From the NCBI GenBank assembly GCA_033391075.1, contig JAWPMV010000004.1, positions 303,907 to 367,906 on the forward strand: a DNA stretch of 64,000 bases, given 5' to 3'. This DNA is from Bacteroidia bacterium (GTDB lineage Bacteria; Bacteroidota; Bacteroidia; J057). The translations under genes were made by a program, and so were the position numbers. Below are positions 55,451 to 64,000 of this stretch, in pieces; within the stretch, counting starts at the first letter, position 1, and every line of letters begins with the position of its first letter. The notes under the pieces were generated by a model, which made no database searches, had not been told where the DNA came from, and saw only the letters and a program-made list of their open reading frames with translations.

Positions 55451-56359
55451 ATGCAAGCATCCCCCTCTTTACTCAAAGGAGTCCTCACCGCAAACCTTAC
55501 TCCTCTTAACGCGGACCTTACTGTTGATCATGATAAGCTTGTTGAACATTGCCATTGGCTTCTTTCACAGGGAAGTGATGCTATAGCAGTTTTGGGTACT
55601 ACCGGAGAAGCAAATTCATTTACCGTAGAGGAGCGCATGGCTGCACTGGAGGCTTTGATTGAAGGAGGAATCCCAGCGGCTAAAATTATGTTGGGAACAG
55701 GTTGTTGTGCTTTTCCTGATACTGTGAAATTGAGTACACATGCATTGCAGCATGGCGTCAGGGATCTTCTCTTACTTCCTCCTTTTTACTATACAGCCTC
55801 TGATGAAGGCCTGAAGGCTTATTTTAAACTGTTACTTGAAAGAATCAATAATCCGGAGGTCCGTATCTACTTATATCACATCCCGCAAATGAGCGGAGTT
55901 TCTTTTTCCATTGAATTGACCAAAGAGTTAGCCAGTCTTTATCCTGACAATATTGTGGGTATGAAGGACTCCAGTGGGAATTGGGAGCATATGTCAGGTA
56001 TAGTAAAAGAAATTCCGGGATTTCAGATGTTCGCCGGCACGGAGAAATTCTTGCTGGATATACTAAAAGCAGGTGGGGTAGGCTGTATTTCCGCAACCGC
56101 AAATGCGACCTCAGCACGTGCACAGGAGGTATATCAGGCTTTTATTGAGGGGAAAGATGCGGATAGCCTTCAGACTGCCCTGACAGAGGTGCGCAAGTCT
56201 TTCGAAGGCTTTGTATTTGTTTCGGCTTTGAAAGCAAAATTTGCAGATTGGCAGGACAGAGCTGATTGGGAACATATGCGTGCTCCTAATATTCCTTTAT
56301 CGACAGAAGACAAGGCTAATCTGAATGCTCGTTTGGAAGCCGTAAATTTTAGCTTGTAG
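55451..56359 (+). CDS. DapA-family (dihydrodipicolinate synthase-like) aldolase
   Basis: This 302-residue TIM-barrel protein has 'VLGTTGEANSFT' (GTTGE, 48-59), the catalytic Tyr142 in 'YLYHIPQMSG' and Schiff-base Lys172 in 'GMKDSSGNW'. In true DHDPS the Tyr lies in a YNxP motif; here it is YHIP, and the GTTGE motif is followed by Ala rather than Ser. These changes favour a pyruvate-type aldolase on a sugar acid (2-keto-3-deoxy-aldonate-like) over lysine biosynthesis, though the reaction is not certain. Its end overlaps the convergent MFS gene by 11 bp. Confidence 0.85.
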   Translation: MQASPSLLKGVLTANLTPLNADLTVDHDKLVEHCHWLLSQGSDAIAVLGTTGEANSFTVEERMAALEALIEGGIPAAKIMLGTGCCAFPDTVKLSTHALQHGVRDLLLLPPFYYTASDEGLKAYFKLLLERINNPEVRIYLYHIPQMSGVSFSIELTKELASLYPDNIVGMKDSSGNWEHMSGIVKEIPGFQMFAGTEKFLLDILKAGGVGCISATANATSARAQEVYQAFIEGKDADSLQTALTEVRKSFEGFVFVSALKAKFADWQDRADWEHMRAPNIPLSTEDKANLNARLEAVNFSL

Positions 56360-57518
56360 GCTTTTTGTAGAAGAATTGGAGGTAGATTCCTGCCAGAAGC
56401 GTAAATCCGGCTGCTGCATAGTAGGCCAAATCAAAATTGTTGGGGTTATTATCATACAGCCAGGCGGAAAGAATGGCTCCAAATCCAATTCCTATTTCCA
56501 GCGCAATATAGGTGGTCGCCATATACCTTCCCCGACGATTTTCCGGACTGATATCTATGACCCAGGCAAAAACGGCCGGGGCTGCAATTCCTGTAGAGAA
56601 TCCTAGGGCCCCTGATGCGATCATAAGGTTTGTCATGGTTTCTACATTGCCAAGGTATATCAAAGAAAGTACGATGAAGATAACGGAAACCTTTATTACT
56701 ACGATCCTGCCATATTTATCAGAGGCTTTTCCAGCTATGGCCCTTGATAATAGAGTGAAGAGGGTAAAGCTGGTAAATAGCAGGCCTTTATTCTCCATAC
56801 CTAAATGATCTGCCTGGTCTGGAGAAATGGTAAGCAATATTCCGAAAGTTAAATAGATGAGAGCCGTAACAAAGGCTACAGGCAAAGCTTTTTTCTCAAT
56901 GATCTCATCGGCTTTTAATTTCAGAAGTGAAGCTTTGAATTTTTCGGGCTCCTGTAAACTTTCTTTAAGATTCATCAGAATCATAATAGACAACAATGCA
57001 ACAGCCGAGGAAGCATAAAACATGAAGTCGACAGAATATTCATTGACCAGATAACTTCCAAGCGGAGGAAAGAGAGAGGCTCCCAAATTCATACTTACTC
57101 CGGCGATTCCCATTGCTTCTCCCCTTCTATGGACAGGGACGATATCTGCTATAAATGCAGTGGATGCAGTAGGTTTAAAACCCGTAGAAAATCCATGAAA
57201 AAATCTCAGGATCAAAAAGCCAGCTACGGTCGTGAGTAAGGGATACATGAGGCTACAAAGGACACATACCAGGGTTCCAAAGACCATCAGGGGGATTCTG
57301 CCTACTGTATCTGCCAGTTTTCCGCTAAAGGGGCGGGAAAGTCCGGCAGAAAGCGTGAAAAGAGAGATGATAAGGCCTTTGTAATCTTCGCCTCCCAGGC
57401 TGGTCAGATAGGAAGGCAATTCAGGTACGATCATATTGAAACTCCCTGAAAAAAGCACATTGCTTAGGCAGAGAAGTAAAAAGGCTGGCGTGTACAAGCG
57501 ATCGGAAGCTTGATTCAT
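56349..57518 (-). CDS. MFS permease
   Basis: This 389-residue, 12-helix protein has 'GLSRPFSGKLADTVGRIPLM' (loop 2-3, in part: FSGKLADTVGRIP) and 'ASDKYGRIVVI' between helices 8 and 9, both standard MFS motifs. Its length and two-domain pattern fit drug- or sugar-efflux type MFS proteins (DHA-like). It is convergent with the DapA-family gene, overlapping it by 11 bp, and starts next to two small unknown genes. Substrate unknown. Confidence 0.85.
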   Translation of the reverse strand: MNQASDRLYTPAFLLLCLSNVLFSGSFNMIVPELPSYLTSLGGEDYKGLIISLFTLSAGLSRPFSGKLADTVGRIPLMVFGTLVCVLCSLMYPLLTTVAGFLILRFFHGFSTGFKPTASTAFIADIVPVHRRGEAMGIAGVSMNLGASLFPPLGSYLVNEYSVDFMFYASSAVALLSIMILMNLKESLQEPEKFKASLLKLKADEIIEKKALPVAFVTALIYLTFGILLTISPDQADHLGMENKGLLFTSFTLFTLLSRAIAGKASDKYGRIVVIKVSVIFIVLSLIYLGNVETMTNLMIASGALGFSTGIAAPAVFAWVIDISPENRRGRYMATTYIALEIGIGFGAILSAWLYDNNPNNFDLAYYAAAGFTLLAGIYLQFFYKKPTS

Positions 57519-57570
57519 GGCGCGAAACTAGTCAAGCTCTACTTATAGAACTAATATTTCTTCGCTTTTT

Positions 57571-57900
57571 TCAAGACTCCCATTCATAGATAATGATCTC
57601 CAGCTCTTTATAATTTTCCTGATGTTCTATAAGTTCTTTCAACTCTTGCATGCATCTGGAATTTATTTCTTTCCACTTGGGTGCATCATATATCCCCTGA
57701 TCCAAATAGGGAAGTTGATCGAGGAAAATATTGAGGAAGGTATCCGGGTCAGGATATAAATGATAATTCAGAAAGCCGTGACTCAATTCCTTTTTAAAAG
57801 GATAAGCTTCTCGGATTTCTTTGTACTTCCACCAGGCAGGTTCCAGTTCGATAGACGTGCCGGAAAGATCCTTTGCCTGAATCTTTAGCGTGTATGCCAT
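57571..57900 (-). CDS. Small protein of unknown function (109 aa)
   Basis: The 109-residue cytoplasmic protein has a beta-like start ('YTLKIQAKDLSG'), then amphipathic helices and a Trp/Tyr-rich end ('LEIIIYEWES'). It lies 34 bp after the stop of the next small gene on the same strand. I do not recognise a family; length and codon use look real. Confidence 0.5.
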   Translation of the reverse strand: MAYTLKIQAKDLSGTSIELEPAWWKYKEIREAYPFKKELSHGFLNYHLYPDPDTFLNIFLDQLPYLDQGIYDAPKWKEINSRCMQELKELIEHQENYKELEIIIYEWES

Positions 57901-57934
57901 CTGTGTCGTGCTGATTGTGTTAGCTATATAATTC

Positions 57935-58303
57935 TTAGGTCTTCAGTAGTACAAGTTTCTCTCCTTGTTCGGGTTTATCGCTATGTCCTATTCCTCGCAG
58001 TCTGTACATAAATTCTCGCTTTCGGTCCCGATCCAGAATGTTTTGGACATAACTTGCTATATCAGTGCTCTTTGGTTTGGATCTGACAATGGCTATTTCT
58101 TCGCCTTCAAATACTTCTTCTTTCTCCTGAGTGTAATAGTCAAGATACCTATTATAGATTTCCCATCGATGCCCCGAAGCTTCGGATTGGAGAAAGAAGC
58201 CTTTTTTTAGGGCGAAACCTGGATTTTTCAGGTATACAATCAGGAGTTTTGAAGGGCCGATACTAAAGCTATCCAAAATCTCTACATAGACTTTCTCTTT
58301 CAT
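57935..58303 (-). CDS. Small beta-rich protein of unknown function (122 aa)
   Basis: From the ATG at 58301-58303 the product is 122 residues, beginning MKEKVYVEILDSFSIG. Strand-like segments 'KLLIVYLKNPGF', 'EIAIVRSKPK' and a basic region with 'DRDRKREFMYRLRG' look like a small barrel, comparable in pattern to domain 2 of translation elongation factors, but I cannot assign it. The frame extends to 58423, where 40 extra residues are Cys-rich and coincide with a palindrome, so they are not counted. Confidence 0.5.
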   Translation of the reverse strand: MKEKVYVEILDSFSIGPSKLLIVYLKNPGFALKKGFFLQSEASGHRWEIYNRYLDYYTQEKEEVFEGEEIAIVRSKPKSTDIASYVQNILDRDRKREFMYRLRGIGHSDKPEQGEKLVLLKT

Positions 58304-58608
58304 CGCTGTGCATTTACTTAAATGTAGGGAGCTTAATCGAAAAGAAAAAGTGGGGCAGACGAATGTCTGCCCCTGCACACAAGCCGTGCTTTTCGTAAGG
58401 CACGATTTTTTAGGCCGGCTCATGTTTGTAATACTATTATTCTAACCTAACCTATGTTTGTCTATCGTGTGCAACAAAGATCGCTCATGCCTATCACAAA
58501 AAGATCACCAAGAGATATCATTTTCAGAACGAATAAACAATCGTACTAAAATATAACATCGTTATAGTGCAAAAAACAAAAAAGCTTATCTTAAATCGTT
58601 TGGAGGGA
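58304..58608. other. Intergenic region with a palindrome (about 305 bp)
   Basis: No gene is convincing here. The left part holds a 22-bp palindrome (listed separately) and the right part is A+T-rich (around 58480-58600) next to the TPR gene stop. An open frame of 40 codons in this stretch belongs to the rejected extension of the 57935-58303 gene. Confidence 0.6.
58352..58373. repeat. Short palindrome, terminator-like on minus strand
   Basis: GGGGCAGAC (58352-58360) and GTCTGCCCC (58365-58373) form a perfect 9-bp stem around GAAT. Read on the minus strand the stem is followed by ACTTTTTCTTTTC, so it could end transcription of the TPR gene 235 bp upstream. Similar GGGGCAGAC palindromes are typical of dispersed REP-like elements. 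Confidence 0.55.
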
Positions 58609-61600
58609 TTAGGGTTGATTCCTGACCATATTGGTCCCCTCTTCGGCCTTCTTTTTGAATTTTTCAGAGGCATCCAACTGTCCCATCTCTTTCAGAATCT
58701 CAGACATGTTTCGGTAGGATTGCAATAATTCGGGATGAACTGGTCGGTTGATATTCTCTCTAACTTTGATACTTTTCTGCTGGTAGACGAAAGCTTGACC
58801 AAACTGCTCCCATTTTGCATAAATATTGGCCATGTTTTGATAGACTATGGCCAGGGAAGGATGATTCTCCGGGAGAATATTTTCGAATAGAACTATGGAC
58901 TTCACTTGATAGCTTACCGCAGAATCGTAGGTCCCCATTTCTTTGTAGAGACTTGCCAGGTTGTTGTAAGCGCTGGCTACATTGGGATGCTCTTCTTTGT
59001 AGTTGAATTCATTGATCTGAATTGATTTTCGCAAATAAAGAAGTGCAGAATCAAGAACTCCAAGGTTTTGGAAAATGGTTGCCAGATTATTGCTACTGAT
59101 TCCAAGGAAAGGATGCTGCTCATTGTAGGTAGTTTCTACGATCTCATTTGCTTTTTTCTGATAATCGAGCGCAGAGTCAAAATATCCAGAGCTTCTGAGA
59201 ATGCTAGCCATATTATTTTGCAAACCTGCCATACGAGGATGCTTCTTTCCATGATTCTCTCTGGTAATGTGCAGGGCTTTCAATTGGTATAATTGTGCCG
59301 AATCCAGTCTTCCAATCTCATGGAACATTCCTGCATAGGCATTGTAATACCTGGCCAGAGACGCATGCATGCGATGATAAACAGTCGTCCTGACATGAAT
59401 CGCCCGCTGCTGATAAATCAGAGCTGAATCATATTGAGCCATTTGACGAAACACAGCAGCCATATTTGCATAGCTCAGGGATAAGTTGGGATGATCTTTA
59501 CTAAACACCTTTTCCCTGATATCCGTCGCTTTTTGTTGATAGTAAAGAGCTGAGTCAAAATCAGCAATGCTCCTATATAAGCCTGCCAGATTATCATAGG
59601 ATAATGCAATCAATGAGTGATCTTTATCCAATAATAACTCTCGAACTTTTATCGCCTTCTGTTGGTAACCAATAGCCAGATCATAGGCACCCATTTCCTG
59701 GAGAATAAAGGCCATATTATGGTAAGAATTCGCGAGGTTGGGATGTTCAGGAGAATTTTCAAGAATTTCGATACTCTTTTGCTGATAAGTCAGCGAAGAA
59801 TCATAGGCTCCCAATTCTTCAAGAATCGCGGCCATATTCCCATAGATCACTCCTAATCCCGGATGTCTGGGACTAAAGGTCTTTTTATATATCTGTAAAG
59901 CTTTACTTTGGTAGGTATAGGCGGTATCAAAACCTTGTATATTATAATACAGGCTCGCCATATTATGATAAGACAATGCCAGGGAAGAGGGATCACCTGC
60001 CTTATCTTCTTTGATCCTGATAGAACTCAATTGATAATATCGGGCCGAATCCCATTTATTGAGGCCTTGATAAATCATAGCTAGATTTCCATATGAGGCC
60101 GCAAGATGCTCAGGGTCAACCTCAGGATCATTCTCCTGAAGTTTCAAGGCTTTCCATTGAAAAATTTTCGCCAGCCCATATCTTCCCATGCTATTGTGAA
60201 TAAGAGCACGGTTGTGATAATTGAGTGCCTGAGAAGCTTGCTGAGGTCGCTCCATGCTTTGATTGATCCTATCTGCATTTTCAGCATAAAACAAAGCCGA
60301 ATCATAAGCCCCCGACTCCTGAAAAATCATAGCTAACTCTTGCTGAGATTCTGCTAATTGAGCCTTGTATACCTCACCAAGAACTTGATATTGTTTTATT
60401 GCCAGTTTTTGTTGGGCTAAGGCACGATCCAATCGTCCCTGCTCTTTCTCCCAGGCTGCCAACTGTCGATAGGAGCGCGCCATATCTCCCCCCTCAGATC
60501 CAATTTTCTTTCTCAGTTTTATTCCCTTTTGTAGAAAGTAAGCTGCAGAATCTTCTCTTTCCAATTGCAGGTAAATCTGAGCCATATTTTCATAACTCAA
60601 CGCTAAATTCTCCATATCTGTGGAACCCATGGATTCTTTTAGCTTCAAAGCCTGATTTTGAAAGGAGGCAGCTTGTCGCAAATCTTTCCTGGCTGTATGA
60701 ATCGTAGCCATTGTGAGATACGAATCAGCCAGAGCCTGCCGGGATTTTGCTCCCAGGTTTTTATAAATATCTGAAGCCCTCATCTGATAATCCCAGGCTT
60801 CATCAAAGTCTTTATGCTCTAGCTGTAAAACAGCCATATTTGAATAAGAAGTGGCTAGGCGCAAATCATTTTCCCCTAATTTCTTCTGGAAATTATTGAT
60901 TGCCTTTCCCTGATAAATTATAGCTGCATCATGGACCGAAATACTGTGGTACAATTGAGCTAAATTTTCCTGAGCGGAAGCGATAAGGAGAGGATCTGTT
61001 TCAATTGCTTCCAGAAAACTTACCTTTTCCTGTTCTATTTGGCTGGCCTCATTGAATAGGAAATCCATTTGATAGGCCGCTGACTTCAATTCCAGGCTAT
61101 TAATCTTTTGCCAAAACCTTGTATGCTGTCTGGAATAGCTGGAATCCGCAGAAGATCTTGTACCTACGGCCTGTAAAGCTGCCAACTCTCCTCTTGCATC
61201 AAGGTTCAAATTTGCCAGTATACTACGTGCATCCTGAAATTCGCCCTGACTAAATGCCTCATAAGCTTGTTGGTATGCTAGGGAATTTAGGTCCAGGTTT
61301 TCTCTGGCAAGCAGCTTGCAAATTTTCACCAGACGGGTATCCAGTGCAAATTTTTGAATTTGAAGAACCTGAATCGCCTCTTCTTTATTCACGACCCGAA
61401 CGCCGAACTTAGAAAAAATCCAGTTAGCAGGATCCTGACTCGAATTCTCTATACTACGAACAAGCTCCTCATAGGTGCGATTCAGATGTTTACGACTGAT
61501 TTTTAAAAATCTTCCTTGAACCTCAGCTGTCATGCCTTTGGGGGCCAAATAAATCCGGAGAAATTCGGCCTCTTTCGGGATAATTTCTTTTAAAGCATCT

Positions 61601-61875
61601 GCATTCACCACTTCATAGCCACTTTTGAATATGTCAATATCCAAAGGCTTGTCTGCTTTTGTAGTCTCTATGCTAAATTGGAAGTGCCCCTGAGAATCAG
61701 TACGGCTCGATTGACCACTGGTATTGCTGACCTTTACTTTATCAAAGTATTGGTAGCTTCCTTTCTTGTACTTCCCGTTATGTAAAATAAGCTGCCCTTT
61801 CAACTCTGTCGTTTGAGACAGAGCCGTAGTAAGTAATCCTATAAAAAGAGCAAGCAAGAAGGATATTTTGCTCAT
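58609..61875 (-). CDS. Secreted kinesin-light-chain-like TPR repeat protein
   Basis: The 1088-residue protein has a signal peptide (1-20, ALSQ), a carboxypeptidase-regulatory-like beta domain (about 22-110) and a long array of about 19 repeats of roughly 42 residues. The repeat reads 'YDSAL-YQQKAI-IRE' then 'HPNLA-SY-NMA-IY--MG', the kinesin-light-chain/NPHP3 type of TPR. Such arrays make long superhelical surfaces that bind proteins or peptides. It is exported and likely periplasmic or on the cell surface. No enzymatic domain is visible. It stands alone, with regulatory signals not evident. Confidence 0.85.
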   Translation of the reverse strand: MSKISFLLALFIGLLTTALSQTTELKGQLILHNGKYKKGSYQYFDKVKVSNTSGQSSRTDSQGHFQFSIETTKADKPLDIDIFKSGYEVVNADALKEIIPKEAEFLRIYLAPKGMTAEVQGRFLKISRKHLNRTYEELVRSIENSSQDPANWIFSKFGVRVVNKEEAIQVLQIQKFALDTRLVKICKLLARENLDLNSLAYQQAYEAFSQGEFQDARSILANLNLDARGELAALQAVGTRSSADSSYSRQHTRFWQKINSLELKSAAYQMDFLFNEASQIEQEKVSFLEAIETDPLLIASAQENLAQLYHSISVHDAAIIYQGKAINNFQKKLGENDLRLATSYSNMAVLQLEHKDFDEAWDYQMRASDIYKNLGAKSRQALADSYLTMATIHTARKDLRQAASFQNQALKLKESMGSTDMENLALSYENMAQIYLQLEREDSAAYFLQKGIKLRKKIGSEGGDMARSYRQLAAWEKEQGRLDRALAQQKLAIKQYQVLGEVYKAQLAESQQELAMIFQESGAYDSALFYAENADRINQSMERPQQASQALNYHNRALIHNSMGRYGLAKIFQWKALKLQENDPEVDPEHLAASYGNLAMIYQGLNKWDSARYYQLSSIRIKEDKAGDPSSLALSYHNMASLYYNIQGFDTAYTYQSKALQIYKKTFSPRHPGLGVIYGNMAAILEELGAYDSSLTYQQKSIEILENSPEHPNLANSYHNMAFILQEMGAYDLAIGYQQKAIKVRELLLDKDHSLIALSYDNLAGLYRSIADFDSALYYQQKATDIREKVFSKDHPNLSLSYANMAAVFRQMAQYDSALIYQQRAIHVRTTVYHRMHASLARYYNAYAGMFHEIGRLDSAQLYQLKALHITRENHGKKHPRMAGLQNNMASILRSSGYFDSALDYQKKANEIVETTYNEQHPFLGISSNNLATIFQNLGVLDSALLYLRKSIQINEFNYKEEHPNVASAYNNLASLYKEMGTYDSAVSYQVKSIVLFENILPENHPSLAIVYQNMANIYAKWEQFGQAFVYQQKSIKVRENINRPVHPELLQSYRNMSEILKEMGQLDASEKFKKKAEEGTNMVRNQP

Positions 61876-62543
61876 CTTAGGTGTATTGAAGCAAAACAGG
61901 AGAGAGCCGGTTTTCTGGGATTACCTGTCTACAAACAATAAATTCGAAAATTTTATTTGCCCATATAATAGAAATTAACGTAAAACTGTGTCAGAAATTA
62001 TACTTAATGTTTTATACGATTTACGAAGTATCATTATCATAACATCTCCAATTATTAAAGTTTTTTCTGACGAAACATCAGGGTATCTAAATTGTTCTCG
62101 CAAATGATCTAATAGCCTCAATTCCTCAACTAAATGAAGTTCATATTCTTTTCCCATGTACTATCCAAAGGCTAGTAAATGGTCCAAAAATGCTGCAAGG
62201 AATGACTTGTCTTATTGCGATAAATAATTTCTAATTCTAATACCCGTTATAATTTAGGAAAAGAGCAGGAATCCTGAAATACCTGCCTTAAAAAAATTTG
62301 AACTTTTAAGCTATTGTGTATGAAGCCTTTCTGTAGGAGATACAAAAAAATTAGTACCTTGTATAAGGGTATTAGAAGAAATATTTTTTAAGAAAGGAGC
62401 ATTCTATTTTAAGTGAGAATATAAAGGTCACATTCGACCTGAACCAGCTTTGATACTTTTCTGCTTTTTACTCATCTAAACCTATGAACCTATACGGGAA
62501 AATATTTTTTCCCCGGGCACTCTAACCAAAAACACCCGATACT
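61876..62543. other. Intergenic region between divergent genes (about 668 bp)
   Basis: This is one of the longest non-coding stretches. It holds one doubtful small frame (61975-62157, minus), an A+T-rich centre, and a GGGAAAA/TTTTCCC hairpin at 62496-62513 about 30 bp before the start codon at 62544. No tRNA or known riboswitch was recognised. Confidence 0.5.
61975..62157 (-). CDS. Doubtful small protein (60 aa)
   Basis: The frame gives a 60-residue protein with a plausible amphipathic helix ('ELHLVEELRLLDHLREQF') and a hydrophobic run ('LIIGDVMIMIL'). It is preceded by no recognisable ribosome site or promoter. Coding is possible but unproven. Confidence 0.3.
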   Translation of the reverse strand: MGKEYELHLVEELRLLDHLREQFRYPDVSSEKTLIIGDVMIMILRKSYKTLSIISDTVLR

Positions 62544-64000
62544 ATGACAAGATATTACCTGGCTTTTGTCATTATACTATTTCTACAAATTCCCAGTCTT
62601 TTCTCCCAAAACCTTGGATTTAACTATCAGGCTGTTGCCAGAGATGGCAATGGAGAAATTCTTAGTGATCAAAGTGTAGATATAGTTTTTACCATCCATT
62701 CCCTAAGCCCGGATGGTGACATTGTTTTCCAAGAGAAACACTCCAGCGTGAGAACCAATGAATTTGGCCTCATAGAATTGGAGATTGGTTCCCTTGAAGT
62801 ACAGGATTTTTCAGCCATAAAATGGTCAGAAACAGATTATTTCCTTGAAGTAGAGATCGATGGGGAAGATATGGGCACACAACAACTGCTAGCCGTTCCC
62901 TATAGTAAGGTCGCTACTCATATGAGTATCCGTGCATTGCAAGATGTAAGTACGGCAAATCCTACAGATGGACAAGTCCTGAAATGGAATGGTTCATCCT
63001 GGGGACCTGCAGAAGATAATGTGGCAACCGGAGGTGGTGGAGTAAACACAACAGCAAGAATAACAGGAGATGGTGATACCAGACCACTGGACATTGCACG
63101 TCAAAATGCGAATGATGGACAAGTGTTGAAATGGGATGGAAATGCATGGATTCCGGCTGATGATGATCGCGGACTCCAAAGCATCAATACCAGTGCCCGA
63201 ATTTCAGGCGACGGAGACAGTCAGGCTTTAGATATTGCCAGGCAGAACGCAAATGACGGACAAGTATTGAAATGGAGGGGAAATGCATGGGTACCTGCAG
63301 ATGATAATGAAGGAATCAGCAACATCAGTACATCTGCCAGGATTTCAGGGGATGGAATAAACAGTCCCCTCGACATTGCTCCTCAAAATGCTAATAATGG
63401 AGAGGTCCTCAAATGGAATGGTGCCACCTGGATACCAGACGATGACGAAACCGGCATCACCAATGTAAATACCTCAGCCCGAATTTCAGGGAATGGAGTA
63501 AATAACGCCCTGGATATTGCACAGCAAGGGGCCACAAATGGAGAAATCCTCAAATGGAATGGAAATAATTGGGTGCCGGATGATGATGAAACCGGTATCA
63601 CCAATGTAAATACTACAGCCAGAATCTCTGGAAATGGAGTAAATAATGCCCTGGATATTGCCCAGCAGGGGGCCGCAAATGGAGAAATCCTCAAATGGAA
63701 TGGAAATAATTGGGTGCCGGATGATGATGAAACCGGTATCACCAATGTAAATACTACAGCCAGAATCTCTGGAAATGGAGTAAATAATGCCCTGGATATT
63801 GCACAGCAGGGGGCCGCAAATGGAGAAATCCTCAAATGGAATGGAAATAATTGGGTGCCGGATGATGATGAAACCGGTATCACCAATGTAAATACTACAG
63901 CCAGAATCTCTGGAAATGGAGTAAATAACGCCCTGGATATTGCACAGCAGGGGGCCACAAATGGAGAAATTCTCAAATGGAATGGAAATAATTGGGTACC
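62544..64000 (+). CDS. Secreted repeat protein, open at right edge
   Basis: The frame opens at the ATG 62544 and stays open to the window end (485 codons). It has a signal peptide (to about 22, LFSQ), a Bacteroidota-typical N-terminal domain beginning 'LGFNYQAVARDGNGEIL' (about 24-125), and then repeats of 47 residues: 'ARISGNGVNNALDIAQ' + 'NGEILKWNGNNWVPDDD'. The first copies are degenerate, the last ones nearly identical. Such proteins are cell-surface or phage-tail-fibre-like scaffolds. The real length and C-terminal domain lie outside the window. Confidence 0.8.
   Translation, partial: MTRYYLAFVIILFLQIPSLFSQNLGFNYQAVARDGNGEILSDQSVDIVFTIHSLSPDGDIVFQEKHSSVRTNEFGLIELEIGSLEVQDFSAIKWSETDYFLEVEIDGEDMGTQQLLAVPYSKVATHMSIRALQDVSTANPTDGQVLKWNGSSWGPAEDNVATGGGGVNTTARITGDGDTRPLDIARQNANDGQVLKWDGNAWIPADDDRGLQSINTSARISGDGDSQALDIARQNANDGQVLKWRGNAWVPADDNEGISNISTSARISGDGINSPLDIAPQNANNGEVLKWNGATWIPDDDETGITNVNTSARISGNGVNNALDIAQQGATNGEILKWNGNNWVPDDDETGITNVNTTARISGNGVNNALDIAQQGAANGEILKWNGNNWVPDDDETGITNVNTTARISGNGVNNALDIAQQGAANGEILKWNGNNWVPDDDETGITNVNTTARISGNGVNNALDIAQQGATNGEILKWNGNNWV
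63452..64000 (+). repeat. Near-identical 141-bp tandem repeats
   Basis: Consecutive unit starts, measured at the GGTATCACC-like position, are at 63594, 63735 and 63876, exactly 141 bp apart, with an earlier, slightly different copy from about 63452 and more diverged copies upstream. The unit encodes 47 residues and stays in frame. The array continues beyond the window. Confidence 0.9.

Noticed and set aside
58304..58423. N-terminal 40-residue extension of the 57935-58303 gene
   Set aside because: It is Cys-rich, crosses a palindrome and is unlike the rest of the protein, so the ATG at 58301-58303 is chosen.
63383..63976. A 197-residue repetitive frame on the minus strand
   Set aside because: It lies opposite the 141-bp repeats of the plus-strand gene and its repeats simply mirror them; it lacks a signal peptide or start context.
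63452..64000. CRISPR-like array at the right edge
   Set aside because: Units are 141 bp and continuous in one coding frame, without short repeats separated by unique spacers.

Overview
The window is a stretch of a Bacteroidota chromosome. The evidence is a SusC/SusD outer-membrane pair, many lipoproteins with short Bacteroidota-type signal peptides, LytTR and membrane-bound LuxR regulators, almost no Shine-Dalgarno sequences, moderate GC, and a set of sulfatase, GH2, heparinase, SusCD and sugar-acid enzymes typical of marine polysaccharide degraders. A Saprospiraceae/Lewinella-like or Cyclobacteriaceae-like marine bacterium would fit, but the sequence alone does not settle the family. No rRNA, tRNA, CRISPR array, phage or insertion sequence was seen.

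Layout. 0-5.2 kb (minus): a SusC/SusD pair followed by the start of a sodium:solute symporter that runs off the left edge. 5.4-9 kb: a DUF2064-type glycosyltransferase and small exported proteins. 9-11.8 kb: a Tat-exported enolase-superfamily dehydratase joined to an amine-oxidase-like flavoprotein. 11.8-15.8 kb (minus): a heparinase II/III-type lyase with a small coiled-coil protein, then an exported TPR protein. 15.9-19.4 kb: a tight operon of gluconate-5-dehydrogenase-like SDR, sugar-phosphate epimerase, RpiB-type isomerase and MFS permease. 19.6-21.7 kb: a two-gene MotA/MotB-like (ZorA/ZorB-like) proton-channel module with its own terminator. 21.8-26 kb: amidohydrolase, epoxide-hydrolase-like enzyme, methyltransferase, Cys-rich secreted protein.

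26-31.7 kb (minus): GH2 beta-galactosidase, then a beta-helix lipoprotein paired with a diheme cytochrome. 31.8-38.7 kb: a membrane LytTR regulator divergent from an operon of class II aldolase, Ldh-type dehydrogenase, TRAP permeases DctQ and DctM (no DctP) and an exported TIM-barrel glycosidase. 38.8-47 kb: a membrane protein of unknown function, a sulfatase, a membrane class III cyclase with TPRs, an FMN reductase, a secreted protein with an Asn-Thr repeat, a membrane LuxR regulator and a double-CxxC lipoprotein. 47-50.7 kb (minus): an SDR/FAH-hydrolase pair resembling the end of the non-phosphorylating L-fucose pathway, a hydrolase and a barrel-like protein.

50.7-56.4 kb: a nucleotidyltransferase-like protein, a four-repeat YegP protein, an operon of five tandem paralogous small outer-membrane-like proteins, and a DapA-family aldolase. 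56.3-61.9 kb (minus): MFS permease, two small unknown proteins and a secreted protein of about 19 kinesin-light-chain-like TPRs. 62.5-64 kb: a secreted protein with near-identical 141-bp repeats, open at the right edge.

Much of the gene content reads as uptake and oxidation of sugars and sugar acids: polymer binding (SusCD), cleavage (GH2, heparinase-like, sulfatase, TIM-barrel glycosidase), import (MFS, TRAP, symporter) and dehydrogenase/dehydratase/aldolase chemistry. The least explained parts are the five-paralogue operon, the stand-alone ZorAB-like pair, the beta-helix/cytochrome pair, and the Asn-Thr-repeat protein with its neighbouring membrane LuxR regulator.
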